In this document: piece by piece, positions 6,527-6,992 of the stretch
How the letters are laid out: the number at the start of each line of letters is the position of its first letter
How positions within the stretch are numbered: the stretch's first letter is position 1
Assembly: GCA_020217115.1 (NCBI GenBank)
Contig: JAIWOA010000137.1
Coordinates: 1 to 6,992 of the forward strand
Origin: Calditerrivibrio sp.
Lineage (GTDB): Bacteria; Chrysiogenota; Deferribacteres; Deferribacterales; Calditerrivibrionaceae
Direction: 5' to 3'
DNA: 6,992 nucleotides
Program-made: the position numbers and the translations under genes
Notes under the pieces: model-generated
Told to the model about the DNA's origin: nothing
What the model saw: the letters and a program-made list of their open reading frames with translations, nothing else
Databases searched by the model: none

Positions 6527-6554
6527 ATTATATAAAATTATTCAACTTTGTCAA
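6527..6554 (-). promoter_or_regulatory. Consensus sigma-70 promoter of the glgA operon
   Basis: On the minus strand TTGACA (6554-6549) and TATAAT (6532-6527) are both perfect hexamers separated by 16 bases. Transcription should start near 6520, giving a leader of about 43 bases before the glgA ATG. The promoter lies just downstream of the rpsT terminator, so the operon is expected to be transcribed independently of rpsT. Confidence 0.85.
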
Positions 6555-6564
6555 AAGAATATTA

Positions 6565-6594
6565 GAAGAAAAAAAGAAGGGTGGAAAACCACCC
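6565..6594 (-). terminator. Intrinsic terminator of rpsT
   Basis: On the minus strand GGGTGG (6594-6589) pairs with CCACCC (6584-6579) around a TTTT loop. It is followed directly by a T-rich tract (TTCTTTTTTTCTTC). It begins 23 bases after the rpsT stop codon and matches a textbook rho-independent terminator. Confidence 0.9.
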
Positions 6595-6617
6595 CGGCGT
6601 TAGAATATTAGAATTTT

Positions 6618-6887
6618 TTATTTAGACTTGATAGCGTTCAGCTTTTCAGCCATTCTTGCAATTCTTCTTGCTGCATTGTTCTTGTGAATAACACCTTTAC
6701 TGGCAGTCTTTGCTATCACAGACTGTGCCTCAATAAATGCCAATTGAGCCTTTTCAACATCTGATGTATTCAAAACATCATTGAATTTTTTAGTAAAAGT
6801 CTTCATCTTAGATTTGTAAGCTCTATTCCTTAAATTCCTTTCTTCAGACTGCCTGATTCTTTTCTTTGCAGAAGCTGTATGAGCCAT
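6618..6887 (-). CDS. rpsT: 30S ribosomal protein S20
   Basis: S20 binds 16S rRNA early in assembly of the small ribosomal subunit. The 89-residue, lysine/arginine-rich protein has the family layout: MAHTASAKKRIRQSEERNLRNRA-type N-terminus with alternating basic residues, a helical middle, and the conserved segment KGVIHKNNAARRIARM (about 64-79) near the C-terminus. Length is typical. The ATG at 6887-6885 is preceded by GAGGTGA (6898-6892), a good ribosome binding site. The gene appears monocistronic, as is common for rpsT, with its own terminator before the glgA promoter. In other bacteria S20 represses its own translation; no leader structure proving this was recognised here. Confidence 0.97.
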   Translation of the reverse strand: MAHTASAKKRIRQSEERNLRNRAYKSKMKTFTKKFNDVLNTSDVEKAQLAFIEAQSVIAKTASKGVIHKNNAARRIARMAEKLNAIKSK

Positions 6888-6923
6888 TAATTCACCTCGT
6901 ATAAATTTCTCAAAAGGACTAAA

Positions 6924-6952
6924 TCTCTACACTATATTTGGTTAACTGTCAA
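6924..6952 (-). promoter_or_regulatory. Possible rpsT promoter
   Basis: TTGACA (6952-6947) is a perfect -35 hexamer on the minus strand. At 17 bases the -10 position reads TAGAGA (6929-6924), only 3/6 to consensus. A better -10 hexamer TATAGT (6936-6931) is too close, at 10 bases. A promoter here is expected from context, but the exact -10 is uncertain. Confidence 0.4.
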
Positions 6953-6992
6953 TATTTTTTTACTTAACTTACAAAAAATAGCAGTCAATATT
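6946..6992. repeat. Short direct repeat upstream of rpsT
   Basis: CTGTCAATATT (6946-6956) and CAGTCAATATT (6982-6992) match at 10 of 11 positions and lie 36 bases apart. On the minus strand both contain a -35-like TTGAC. The second has no acceptable -10 downstream, so tandem promoters are not well supported. A binding-site pair or chance are the alternatives. Confidence 0.4.

Overview
The window is an AT-rich bacterial chromosome segment with tightly packed housekeeping genes. It carries dnaX, rpsT and glgA, Gram-negative-style exported and membrane proteins, a PAS-GAF-GGDEF signalling protein and a good candidate sigma-54 promoter. Low GC, protein character and this gene mix would fit a Deferribacterota-type bacterium (Calditerrivibrio/Deferribacter-like). 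That placement is an inference from general resemblance and was not tested by a search. No phage, IS element, CRISPR array, tRNA or rRNA gene was seen.

Layout. (1) 1-945, minus strand: the N-terminal 315 codons of dnaX (DNA polymerase III gamma/tau), cut by the left edge of the window. (2) 946-1244: an intergenic region between divergent genes. It holds a weak sigma-70-like promoter facing dnaX and, facing right, a near-consensus sigma-54 promoter with possible upstream activator dyads. (3) 1245-1867, plus strand: a small two-gene unit, a 114-aa exported PepSY-like protein followed by a 72-aa two-helix membrane protein, with a G/C-rich hairpin between them. (4) 1939-6477, minus strand: an apparent three-gene operon read glgA (glycogen synthase), then a PAS-GAF-GGDEF diguanylate cyclase, then comEC. 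The first junction is an ATGA overlap and the second a gap of a few bases. A perfect TTGACA/TATAAT promoter precedes glgA, with a palindrome at the predicted transcription start. (5) 6618-6887, minus strand: rpsT (ribosomal protein S20) with its own intrinsic terminator, which separates it from the glgA operon.

How the genes may work together. dnaX and rpsT are core replication and translation genes. The glgA-cyclase-comEC operon co-expresses glycogen synthesis, a predicted c-di-GMP synthase with an intact active site and inhibitory site, and a DNA-uptake channel. This suggests carbon storage, second-messenger signalling and DNA uptake or envelope function are expressed together, but nothing in the sequence proves a direct functional link. 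The ComEC protein has the membrane Competence domain but no recognisable metallo-beta-lactamase nuclease domain. The sigma-54-controlled exported protein pair on the plus strand is the least explained part of the window.
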